A stretch of DNA of 64,000 bases from Roseobacter litoralis Och 149. Lineage in GTDB: Bacteria; Pseudomonadota; Alphaproteobacteria; Rhodobacterales; Rhodobacteraceae. Location: NCBI RefSeq assembly GCF_000154785.2, contig NC_015730.1, positions 2,108,001-2,172,000 on the forward strand, given 5' to 3'. The translations under genes were made by a program, and so were the position numbers. The notes under the pieces were generated by a model. It was given only the letters and a program-made list of their open reading frames with translations, had not been told where the DNA came from and made no database searches. The stretch's first letter is position 1; every line of letters begins with the position of its first letter. This document shows, piece by piece, positions 43,534 to 51,382 of the stretch.

Positions 43534-44211
43534 ATGCAACGCTACGAACTCGACCCGGAATTTGAGGCGCGTTACGAATGGACACGCGGCCCGACCCATT
43601 TGTTGGAAGAAGCCGATCCGAAAACCACTGCGCATCTGGTCATTGACATGCAGAACGGTTTTCTGCGGCCCGGCGCATTGCTGGAAACACCTCCTGCCCG
43701 CGAAGTCGTACCGCAGATCAATGCGATTTCGTCGGCCCTGCGCGCGGCGGGCGGCATGGTCGCCTTTACCCGCTTTGCCTATGATCCGACTGAAAAAGCG
43801 TGGGATGCCTTTTATCGTCGCTTCCTGAACCCTGTGCGCTCCTCCGCCCAGCAGGAGGCCTTCGGACCGGACGCGCATGACCTGCAACTCTGGGACGGGC
43901 TTGATATCGATCCGAGCGATCTGGTCGTCGACAAGACCCGGTTCAGCGCCTTCATCATGGGCACCTGCGATATGCATGAGATCTTGCAGGAACGCGGTAT
44001 CCGCACGCTGATCATCTCTGGTACAATGACCAATTGTTGTTGTGATTCAACAGCGCGCGATGCGATGCAATATGGCTATGACGTTGTCTTTGCGGCAGAT
44101 GCCACCGGGACCGTATCCAAAACGGAACAGGATGCCGCCGTGCTCAATATGGCGCTGCTGTTTGCAGAGGTCGCAAATACCGAAGATATCGTTTCAGCAT
44201 TCACGCGCTAA
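43534..44211 (+). CDS. Isochorismatase-family amidohydrolase
   Basis: The 225-residue cysteine hydrolase has the family triad: Asp38 in LVIDMQNGF, Lys134 in VVDKTRFSAF, and a cysteine in TMTNCCCDSTARDA (Cys168-170, of which Cys169 aligns with the nucleophile). Such enzymes cleave C-N bonds in substrates such as ureidoacrylate (RutB), N-carbamoylsarcosine, maleamate and nicotinamide. ATG 43534 follows CAGGGGGTT; an earlier ATG at 43486 lacks a good site. In this locus it could perform the final amide or carbamoyl cleavage after ring opening. It is convergent with the amide-type importer operon. Confidence 0.88.
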   Translation: MQRYELDPEFEARYEWTRGPTHLLEEADPKTTAHLVIDMQNGFLRPGALLETPPAREVVPQINAISSALRAAGGMVAFTRFAYDPTEKAWDAFYRRFLNPVRSSAQQEAFGPDAHDLQLWDGLDIDPSDLVVDKTRFSAFIMGTCDMHEILQERGIRTLIISGTMTNCCCDSTARDAMQYGYDVVFAADATGTVSKTEQDAAVLNMALLFAEVANTEDIVSAFTR

Positions 44212-44277
44212 TCGCTGCTACAGACACAACGCACGTCAGGGCGGACAGCATGCGCAGCCTGCCTCATGGCCTTTGGT

Positions 44278-45246
44278 TTATGATTTGCGCCGCGCGGAAA
44301 GGTCCAGCACCCGGCCGAACAGACCGCGCGGGGCCACCACAACGATGACGATAAACAGCAGACCCGTCGCAAGCAGCCAGTATTGGCCAAGCTGGTCGGA
44401 CAGTTGATCTTCGCCCCAGCGGACCAAAAGCGCGCCCGCCACCGCCGCCAGCAAGACACCGCGCCCGCCCACGGCCACCCAGATCAAGACTTCTGTTGAT
44501 AGCGCAAAGCCGATCAACTGCGGTGAGACAAAGCCGAACTGCGCCGCAAACAGCCCCCCGGCAAGACCTGCCACCATGCCCGAGAGCAAAAAGGCAAAAA
44601 GCTTGGCGATGGTGACATCAAAGCCGAGAAACCGGGTTCTTTCCTCATTGCTGCGGATCGCGGCAAGCAGCGTGCCAAAGGACGTCTGCGTTAGCCACAA
44701 CAGCAGAAAGTAGACCAGCACAAGGATGCCGAAGACCAGAAAATACGTCTCGAGCCCACTCAGGTAGATATCTTCGCGCGGCCAGGGCGTGGTCAGGGGC
44801 GGCACCCCGCACAGGCCGTTATAACCGCCGATAAAGGCCCAGCGACCTGCAGCGATTTCGATGACCACCGCAGCACAAAGCGTAACGACGGCCAAATGCG
44901 CCCCGGTGATGCCGCGCCCACCAAAGAGGAACAGCCCCAGCACAAAAGCGACACCCCCCGCCGCGAGGGTCGCCAAAAGCAGCCCCATCAGCTGGCTGTC
45001 GCCCAGCATCGGGAATTTGCCCAAGGTCACCAGCGCCATGACATAGGCGCCGACCCCAAAGAAAATCGCTTGTCCGAAACACAGGATACCCACCTGCCCC
45101 CAGATGAACGAGAGGCTGAGCGCAAAGAGCCCGTATGTCAAAAGCTGGGCCAGCTGGCTGAGACGCCAGTCATCAAGACCAAGCGGCGCGAGCAAAAGTG
45201 CAAGGCCAAAGGCGATCGACAAGAGGATTGGAAGACGGGGCAACAT
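44278..45246 (-). CDS. Branched-chain amino acid/urea-type ABC permease, LivM/UrtC
   Basis: The 322-residue permease has about ten hydrophobic helices and the LivM motifs SLSFIWGQVGILCFGQAIFF followed by GVGAYV, and the coupling loop SNEERTRFLGFDVTIAKLFA. It starts 1 bp after the LivH stop, at ATG 45246, and is the last gene of the five-gene importer operon. It pairs with the LivH/UrtB-type protein. Confidence 0.92.
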   Translation of the reverse strand: MLPRLPILLSIAFGLALLLAPLGLDDWRLSQLAQLLTYGLFALSLSFIWGQVGILCFGQAIFFGVGAYVMALVTLGKFPMLGDSQLMGLLLATLAAGGVAFVLGLFLFGGRGITGAHLAVVTLCAAVVIEIAAGRWAFIGGYNGLCGVPPLTTPWPREDIYLSGLETYFLVFGILVLVYFLLLWLTQTSFGTLLAAIRSNEERTRFLGFDVTIAKLFAFLLSGMVAGLAGGLFAAQFGFVSPQLIGFALSTEVLIWVAVGGRGVLLAAVAGALLVRWGEDQLSDQLGQYWLLATGLLFIVIVVVAPRGLFGRVLDLSARRKS

Positions 45247-45247
45247 G

Positions 45248-46102
45248 TCAGCGAAACCCTTTCCACAAGCCTTGTGGCACAAAACGGATGATGAGAATGG
45301 CAATCAGGAAGACGACGATCTGCGCATCTGCCTGCTCCATGTTTGCCGACAGAATGCCGGTGGTGCCCCCGATGGTGCCTGCGCCGACCACGGCCCCGAC
45401 GAGGGAATTCAAGCCCCCCACCAGTACCGAAAGGAACGCCGGAATTAGAAAGCCCACGCCCATCTGCGGATCGACGCTGATCATGGGGGACATGATCGCC
45501 CCGGCGATCCCCGCCAGTGCTGAGCCGACAGCAAAGGTCGCCCGGTCCATCCGGCGCGTGTTCACCCCGAGCGAGCCCGCCATGGCGCGGTTCGAGATTA
45601 CCGCGCGCACCTGAAGGCCAATCGTGGTGCGATAGATCACAAGATAGGTCGCAAGCGCCAAAGCAGCAGCCAGCGCCATGATCACCAGCCGATAGGCCGG
45701 ATAATCCACGCCCATCAGGCTGACCGAGCCGGGCACGGGGTTGGTAATGCTGACCGCGCCCGGCCCGAACAGGATGATGATCAGCTGTTTCAGCGCAATC
45801 GACAGCCCCCAGGTCGCAAGGATCGTATCAAGGGGGCGGCCATAGACATGCCGGATCACCACTTCCTCGATCAATATGCCCGCCACGCCCACGACTATGG
45901 GGGCGGCCATGATGCAGATCCAGAAAGGCACCCCCGAGGCCAACAGAGTGGCCACGGTATAGGCCCCGATCATGAACAGCTCGCCATGCGCCATGTTGAT
46001 GATGTTCATCATCCCGTAGATGATCACCAACCCCAGCGTGACAAGCAGCAGCGTTAACACGTAGCTGAACGTGTCGAGACCGATCAAGATTACGATGTCC
46101 AT
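45248..46102 (-). CDS. Branched-chain amino acid/urea-type ABC permease, LivH/UrtB
   Basis: The 284-residue permease has the LivH signatures GLVIIYGMMNIINMAHGELF followed by MIGAYT, and RAVISNRAMAGSLGVNTRRM, the EAA-like coupling loop. About eight hydrophobic helices are visible. It lies 15 bp after the LivF-type gene. The operon order SBP-LivG-LivF-LivH-LivM differs from the usual urt order (A-B-C-D-E), so I keep to the family name. Confidence 0.92.
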   Translation of the reverse strand: MDIVILIGLDTFSYVLTLLLVTLGLVIIYGMMNIINMAHGELFMIGAYTVATLLASGVPFWICIMAAPIVVGVAGILIEEVVIRHVYGRPLDTILATWGLSIALKQLIIILFGPGAVSITNPVPGSVSLMGVDYPAYRLVIMALAAALALATYLVIYRTTIGLQVRAVISNRAMAGSLGVNTRRMDRATFAVGSALAGIAGAIMSPMISVDPQMGVGFLIPAFLSVLVGGLNSLVGAVVGAGTIGGTTGILSANMEQADAQIVVFLIAILIIRFVPQGLWKGFR

Positions 46103-46117
46103 GGATAGGTGTCCTCG

Positions 46118-46828
46118 CTAGACGGAAAGATATCGAGCGATCAACTCGCTGTCGTTTTGCAATCGGGCCATGTCGTCGATCCGCTCAACAATAGCGCCAT
46201 TCTCCATGAACAGCGCGTGATGGCCCAGAAGACCTACCAGATCGAGGTTTTGCTCGACGAGCAACACGGTCAGCCCGTGCGCGCGCGCGTATTCCCTGAG
46301 GGCAACGCCGATGTCATGGACGATGGACGGCTGGATCCCTTCGGACGGCTCATCAAGGATCAGCAGATCCGGCTGACCCAGAAGCGCGCGCATGATGGCA
46401 AGCTGCTGTTGTTGTCCGCCTGACATAGTGCCCGCCTGCTGGCTGCGGCGTTCCTTGAGGATCGGAAAGACATCATAGGCCCATTCCGGCACGGTAGACC
46501 CAAGGCCCGGCTTGCCCAAAAGCCCCATGCGCAGGTTCTCTTCAACGGTGAAGTCACCAAATATCTCGCGCCCCTGCGGCACATAGCCGATTCCGGCGCG
46601 CGCGATCTTGTAGGAACTGGCCCCGGTAATGTCCTCGCCTGCAAAGCGAATGGAACCGGCACTTGCCTTGATTTGCCCGACGATGCTGCGCATCAGGGTG
46701 GTCTTGCCCATGCCGTTGCGGCCCAGCAAGGCCACGAAATCACCCTGCGCGATGCTCAGGTTCAAATCCTGCAACACCAAAGAGCCCTTGATGTACCCGG
46801 CGTGCAGTTTATCGATTTCAAGGATCAT
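46118..46828 (-). CDS. Branched-chain amino acid/urea-type ABC ATPase, LivF
   Basis: The 236-residue ATPase has Walker A GRNGMGKTT, the signature MSGGQQQQ, Walker B LLILDEPSEGIQ and the switch region VLLVEQNLD, in which Glu-Gln replaces the usual His as in LivF proteins. IARAGIGYVPQGREIFGDFT is the LivF Q-loop segment. ATG 46828 overlaps the LivG stop (ATGA). Confidence 0.93.
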   Translation of the reverse strand: MILEIDKLHAGYIKGSLVLQDLNLSIAQGDFVALLGRNGMGKTTLMRSIVGQIKASAGSIRFAGEDITGASSYKIARAGIGYVPQGREIFGDFTVEENLRMGLLGKPGLGSTVPEWAYDVFPILKERRSQQAGTMSGGQQQQLAIMRALLGQPDLLILDEPSEGIQPSIVHDIGVALREYARAHGLTVLLVEQNLDLVGLLGHHALFMENGAIVERIDDMARLQNDSELIARYLSV

Positions 46829-47571
46829 GACGCCTGCCCCAGATAGCATTCGATGACCTGCGGGTTGTTGCGCACCTCGTCATAGGTGCCCTCAGCAATC
46901 ACCGTGCCGCGCGCCATCACAGTGATCCGGCAATCAAGGTCGAGCACAAATTGCATGTCATGCTCAATCACCAGCACCGTCTTTCCAAACTCGGAAGTCA
47001 GCCTGCGGATGAGGGCCGCAATGGTCGCGGTCTCCCCTTTCGACATGCCCGCCGTCGGCTCATCAAGCAGCAGCAAATCGGCATCCACCGCCAAAAGCAT
47101 CACGATTTCCAGCCGTTGCTTTTCGCCATGGGCAAGATCGCTGGCCAGCACATCGGCCTTGTCGGTCAACCCGGCAAAGTCGAGCAGTTCAGCCAGCCGC
47201 GCAGGGTCGATCTTGTGCCAGATCAGCGAGCGCAGGGTCGGTTTGCGTGACGCGGCCGCCATCGGCAGCGCCACGTTCTGCAACACCGTCAGTTCGGGAA
47301 AAATCCCCGGCACCTGAAACTTGCGCGAAACGCCGCGCCTCGAAATCGCAATCGGTCCCTTGCCGCTGATCGCCTCGCCGCGAAAACGCACCGTGCCCGA
47401 TGTTGGCTTGAACGCCCCGGTCAGCACATTGAACAGAGTGGTCTTGCCACAACCATTCGGCCCCAGAATGCAGCGCAATTCACCCGGCTGTAGCGACAGG
47501 TTCAATGCGTCCAAGGCAACGATTCCACCAAAACGCTTGGTGATATCGTCAACTTCCAGCAGGGCCGTCAC
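46825..47571 (-). CDS. Branched-chain amino acid/urea-type ABC ATPase, LivG
   Basis: The 248-residue ATPase has Walker A GPNGCGKTT, the LivG-type insertion around ISRRGVSRKFQVPGIFPELT, signature LAHGEKQR, Walker B LLLLDEPTAGMS and the switch His in LVIEHDM. I use GTG 47571, which has AGGA 9 bp upstream; GTG 47592 is a further possible start that would overlap the binding-protein gene. Its stop overlaps the LivF start. Confidence 0.91.
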   Translation of the reverse strand: MTALLEVDDITKRFGGIVALDALNLSLQPGELRCILGPNGCGKTTLFNVLTGAFKPTSGTVRFRGEAISGKGPIAISRRGVSRKFQVPGIFPELTVLQNVALPMAAASRKPTLRSLIWHKIDPARLAELLDFAGLTDKADVLASDLAHGEKQRLEIVMLLAVDADLLLLDEPTAGMSKGETATIAALIRRLTSEFGKTVLVIEHDMQFVLDLDCRITVMARGTVIAEGTYDEVRNNPQVIECYLGQAS

Positions 47572-47582
47572 CTCCGTGCGTC

Positions 47583-48878
47583 CTAGCTGCACTGGCTGGG
47601 TGCATCAATCCGGCCCAGATCCCGCTGCACGGCCATTTCACCATTGCGCGCCGCAACGATCAGCCCATTCAGCTCGGCATGCCGGTCAGAGCGGCGGAAT
47701 TGCACCTCGCCATTGCCCGACATCACGGGAAGCTCCAGCATGGCGTCGCCAAAGGCTTCGGCGTCGGTGCTTTCCGCTTTCTTGATGCCCTCGATCAGCA
47801 AGCGCGTGGCCGTGTAATGAGCATCCACCGTGTTGGAAACGATCGCATCCGTGCCATAGCGGGCACGCACCCGCGACACCAGATCCTGAGCTTCGGGCTT
47901 GTCGAGGCTGGCCACGAAATTCGCAGGCCCGATGATCCCTTCGGCTTCTTCGACCGTCAGGCCCGACAGGTAGTTTTCGCTGAAGCCGAAACAGATGATT
48001 TCAACCTGACCTTTCAGGGGGGAGGCTGCGAATTGCTTGAGGAAAGTGATCGCGTCGGCCCCCACGATGGTCAGCACGACCGTATCCGCGCCGGAGCGTT
48101 CGATCTTGCGCAATGTCGGCGCATAGTCCTGCGCGCCCCATGCCCCGTACTCTTCGGCCACCACGGTGGCACCGCGCGCGTCAGCCGTCGCCCTGAACGA
48201 CGCGTTCATCTTCTGTGGCCAGATATAATCGCTGCCCAGCAGGAAAAAGCTACCCAGATCATTTGCAAGCGCATAGTCGACCAATGGGGCGACCTGATGC
48301 TCGGGCAGCGCGCTGTAGCAGGTCAAAAACGGGCTGCACACACCGCCCTCATAATCGGTTGCGTAAATCAGCGGCGTGCGGAAGCGCTCATATACCGTCT
48401 GGATCGCATCCCGCGATGCGCTGGTCACCGGACCGACAACGGCAGAAACACCGCGCGCACGGATCAGCTCGTTAGAGCGTTCAACTGCGGTCGTCGGGTC
48501 GGTTTCCGTGTCGGCCTCGATAATTTCGAACATACGCCCACCCAGAACGCCGCCCGCCTCATTGGCCTCAAGCAGCGCCATTTCCGTACCCTGCGCGCCC
48601 TGACGCCCCAAAAGCTCCAGCCCGCCGGACAGTGGCTGCAAAATACCCACGGGGATGGTGTCCTGCGCGCGCAGAATAGATGGCGTTCCCAGCGCAGCAA
48701 GGGCCATGCCCCCGGCGCCGTATTTCAGAATATCCCGTCTGCTGGCGGCTGGCTTGAGCTTGCGTGTCGTGTTTGGTGATCTCCCTCTTTGGACCCTTGA
48801 GTTTGTTTTCTGCGACAGTGCCCAGCTTGCGACATGCGAGCGCGGTGTCAGCGCCGGATCTTTCTTGCGCCAGCCCAA
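47583..48878 (-). CDS. Amide/urea/branched-chain-type ABC binding protein (Peripla_BP_6)
   Basis: The protein is a Peripla_BP_6 binding protein of the UrtA/AmiC kind: IPVGILQPLSGGLELLGRQG followed by VLGGRMFEIIEADTETDP, and VSAVVGPVTSASRDAIQTVY. A Tat-like signal lies at SRRDILKYGAGGMALAALGT. The only standard start in frame, TTG 48878, has no ribosome-binding site and adds about 36 non-signal residues. An ACG codon at 48770 lies 9-10 bp after GGGAGA and would give a textbook signal beginning TRKLKPAASRRD, so translation may really begin there (395 residues). It is the first gene of the importer operon, divergent from MarR. The ligand is probably a urea-, amide- or carboxylate-type product. 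Confidence 0.88.
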   Translation of the reverse strand: MGWRKKDPALTPRSHVASWALSQKTNSRVQRGRSPNTTRKLKPAASRRDILKYGAGGMALAALGTPSILRAQDTIPVGILQPLSGGLELLGRQGAQGTEMALLEANEAGGVLGGRMFEIIEADTETDPTTAVERSNELIRARGVSAVVGPVTSASRDAIQTVYERFRTPLIYATDYEGGVCSPFLTCYSALPEHQVAPLVDYALANDLGSFFLLGSDYIWPQKMNASFRATADARGATVVAEEYGAWGAQDYAPTLRKIERSGADTVVLTIVGADAITFLKQFAASPLKGQVEIICFGFSENYLSGLTVEEAEGIIGPANFVASLDKPEAQDLVSRVRARYGTDAIVSNTVDAHYTATRLLIEGIKKAESTDAEAFGDAMLELPVMSGNGEVQFRRSDRHAELNGLIVAARNGEMAVQRDLGRIDAPSQCS

Positions 48879-48917
48879 GGAAAAGATGCCTTTCTACCGA
48901 CGTATTCTCAGGTTAAA

Positions 48918-48954
48918 GTTAGTGAACGAAGTGTCAACTACTTTGTACACTAAC
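48918..48954. promoter_or_regulatory. MarR-type operator between the amide importer and marR
   Basis: GTTAGTGAACGAAGT (48918-48932) and ACTTTGTACACTAAC (48940-48954) form a 15-bp-arm inverted repeat matching at 13 positions, with a 7-base spacer. It sits about 64 bp before the MarR ATG and upstream of the importer operon, in the divergent control region. Size and position fit a MarR dimer or dimer-pair operator. Confidence 0.75.
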
Positions 48955-49017
48955 AGATTTGACATCGGGATAACCGCATCAGCGGAAATAGTTTTCCGGG
49001 ACAGAGGGGTAAGCGCA

Positions 49018-49509
49018 ATGGATGACGCGACCGGGTCGATTCAGCCAGATGATACCCGGCAACGGGCCAAGACCTATCACCTTCAATCACAGGTCGGATT
49101 CCAATTGCGAGTTGCAAGCCAGATCGCAATCGAACAGTTTTCACAGGTCTATGGAGAAGAGGCCGAAACCGCAAAAATCACCACTAGCCAATTTGCTGTG
49201 CTGACCACCCTTTGGGAGGCGTCCGATTTGTCCCACAAGGAACTGGCACGGCGCACCTCGATGGACATGCCGACACTCAACGGGCTGCTCAAGCGCCTGT
49301 TGGCCAGAGCACTTGTGACGATCAGCATCTCCAAAAAGGACAAGCGCTATAAGGTCATCAATCTGACGGCCCAGGGACGGGCGCTGGCGGAACATCTGCG
49401 CGCGCGCGGCCACCTCGTCACTCAGCGCGTCTTGCAACCTTTGTCCGATGACGACCAAAAAACACTGAATGAAGTGCTCACCCGTCTGATTTCCGGCCAT
49501 CGCGGGTAA
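49018..49509 (+). CDS. MarR-family transcriptional regulator
   Basis: The 163-residue protein has a winged helix-turn-helix at residues about 58-110: TSQFAVLTTLWEASDLSHKE, then LARRTSMDMPTLNGLLKRLL, with the wing ISKKDKRYKVINLTAQGRAL. The DxR-type wing motif is present as KDKR. ATG 49018 follows GAGGGGTAA. It is divergent from the amide-type importer operon and has a strong palindromic operator in between, so it probably represses that operon and itself until an aromatic or heterocyclic ligand binds. Confidence 0.92.
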   Translation: MDDATGSIQPDDTRQRAKTYHLQSQVGFQLRVASQIAIEQFSQVYGEEAETAKITTSQFAVLTTLWEASDLSHKELARRTSMDMPTLNGLLKRLLARALVTISISKKDKRYKVINLTAQGRALAEHLRARGHLVTQRVLQPLSDDDQKTLNEVLTRLISGHRG

Positions 49510-49622
49510 AAGCCGGAATGAGCGCCCCTACTCTGGCCTGCGCCGGATGCTGCGAACACCTGCCTTTCCGACAAATCCATGGACATAGATCAAACAGCCG
49601 CCCTCGTGTCAAACGGCCCCGA

Positions 49623-51359
49623 TCACCGAGGGGCAGTGACAGTTGATTTGCCGGACAATTGCACCCAGGCATCATATTGCGACAGGAACACCTGACCGCC
49701 CATGTCATCCAGAAAATGCGAGCGTTTGAGGCGATCCATGACCGGCCCTTTCACCTCTGACAGGTGCAGACGAACGCCCATATCCTTGAGCCGCAAGTTA
49801 ATCGCCCCAAGACTTTCCAACGCAGAAAAATCCACGTCATTCACAGCAGAGCACATCAGCACCACGTCCGTTACCGCGCAGCCCTGCGTGACACGGTTCT
49901 GGATCAGGTCCTCAAGAAAGCGCGCATTCACGAAGTAAAGGCTTTCATCCACACGCAGGGTCACGAGGGTCGCAACGGTGTTGACCGCATGGCGATGAAT
50001 ATTACGGAAATGCTGCGTATCAGGCACAAGACCGACTTCAGCCACATGCGGGCGGGAGGTCTTGTAAAGGTGCAGGAAAACCGAAATGACCACCCCCGAC
50101 GCGACACCAACCTCCACCCCCAGACCAAGGGTCAGCAGGATGGTCACCGCAACCGCCACGAAATCGGCCCGCGCGTAGCCCCACGTCTTTCGCAGAATCG
50201 ACAGATCCACAAGGCTGAGCACTGCCACGATGATTGTCGCAGCGAGCGTGGCGTTGGGCAGATAATAGACCAAAGGTGTCAGCGCCATGGCCGCGATGGC
50301 CAGACCCACAGCCGTGAAAGCACCTGCCGCCGGCGTCTCGGCACCCGCATCAAAGTTCACGACAGAGCGTGAAAATCCGCCCGTGACAGGGTATCCACCG
50401 GTGAATGCCGCACCCAGATTGGCCGCCCCCAGACCAATCAATTCCTGATCGGGATCAATGCGTTGACGCCTCTTGGCGGCGAGCGTCTGCGCCACGGAAA
50501 CGGATTCGACGAAACCGATGACAGAAATCAGGATTGCAGGGACCAGCAGCGCCCCCACCAGATCCGGGGACAAGCCCGGCAGCGTCAGAGGCGGCAGGCT
50601 TTGCGGCACATCCCCCACGATACGCACCCCCTTCCCGTCCAGCCCAAAGGCCCAGACCGCAAGGGTCGTCGCGACCACAGCGGCCACAGGTCCGGCCTTG
50701 GTCAGGATATCCGCCAAAAGCAGCCCGGCCCCAAGGTTGCGCAGCGTCGGTTTGAGGTGTTTGCGCACCCAAAACAGAAAGGCGGACGCCGCGACTCCGA
50801 TCAGCATTGTGATCCAGTTGATCTCCCCCAGATGGGCAAGGATCGACACCAACATCTCGGGGAGCGTGTGGCCATGCGCGCTCACTCCAAGGATATGCTT
50901 CAACTGGCTGGTCGCGATCAGGATACCCGAGGCGGTAATAAAGCCCGCAATCACCGGGTGGCTGAGGAAATTGGCCAGAAACCCGAGGCGAAACACGCCC
51001 ATCAGCACCAGAAACCCGCCCGACAAAAACGCCAGTGTCAGCGCCGCCACGGCGTAACCCGCGGTGCCCTGCTCTGCCACCTGACCAATGGCCGAGGCCG
51101 TCAGCAAGGACACCACCGCAACCGGTCCCACCGCGAGCGCACGCGATGTGCCAAAGATCGCATAGAGGATGATCGGCGCGATCGAGGCATAAATCCCGGC
51201 CTCCGGCGGCAAACCGGCCAAAAGCGCATAGGCCAGCGACTGCGGGATCAGCATGATCGTTACAATCACCGCCGCGATCAGGTCGCTGGATAACGCCTTG
51301 CGGTCATAGGTCCGTCCCCAATCAAGGATCGGGAAGAAGCGGCGCAGATTTATGTGCAT
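49623..51359 (-). CDS. SulP-family anion transporter with STAS domain
   Basis: The 578-residue transporter has the SulP start DLIAAVIVTIMLIPQSLAYA followed by LLAGLPPEAGIYAS (residues about 26-60), some 10-12 hydrophobic helices and a C-terminal STAS domain (about residues 445-560). SulP proteins carry sulfate, bicarbonate or organic anions. It is the last gene of the sulfur operon, 23 bp after the SQR-type fusion gene, so sulfate or sulfite movement is likely, but bicarbonate cannot be excluded. Confidence 0.92.
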   Translation of the reverse strand: MHINLRRFFPILDWGRTYDRKALSSDLIAAVIVTIMLIPQSLAYALLAGLPPEAGIYASIAPIILYAIFGTSRALAVGPVAVVSLLTASAIGQVAEQGTAGYAVAALTLAFLSGGFLVLMGVFRLGFLANFLSHPVIAGFITASGILIATSQLKHILGVSAHGHTLPEMLVSILAHLGEINWITMLIGVAASAFLFWVRKHLKPTLRNLGAGLLLADILTKAGPVAAVVATTLAVWAFGLDGKGVRIVGDVPQSLPPLTLPGLSPDLVGALLVPAILISVIGFVESVSVAQTLAAKRRQRIDPDQELIGLGAANLGAAFTGGYPVTGGFSRSVVNFDAGAETPAAGAFTAVGLAIAAMALTPLVYYLPNATLAATIIVAVLSLVDLSILRKTWGYARADFVAVAVTILLTLGLGVEVGVASGVVISVFLHLYKTSRPHVAEVGLVPDTQHFRNIHRHAVNTVATLVTLRVDESLYFVNARFLEDLIQNRVTQGCAVTDVVLMCSAVNDVDFSALESLGAINLRLKDMGVRLHLSEVKGPVMDRLKRSHFLDDMGGQVFLSQYDAWVQLSGKSTVTAPR

Positions 51360-51382
51360 GGGATCGTCCGGAAACCAGGGGC

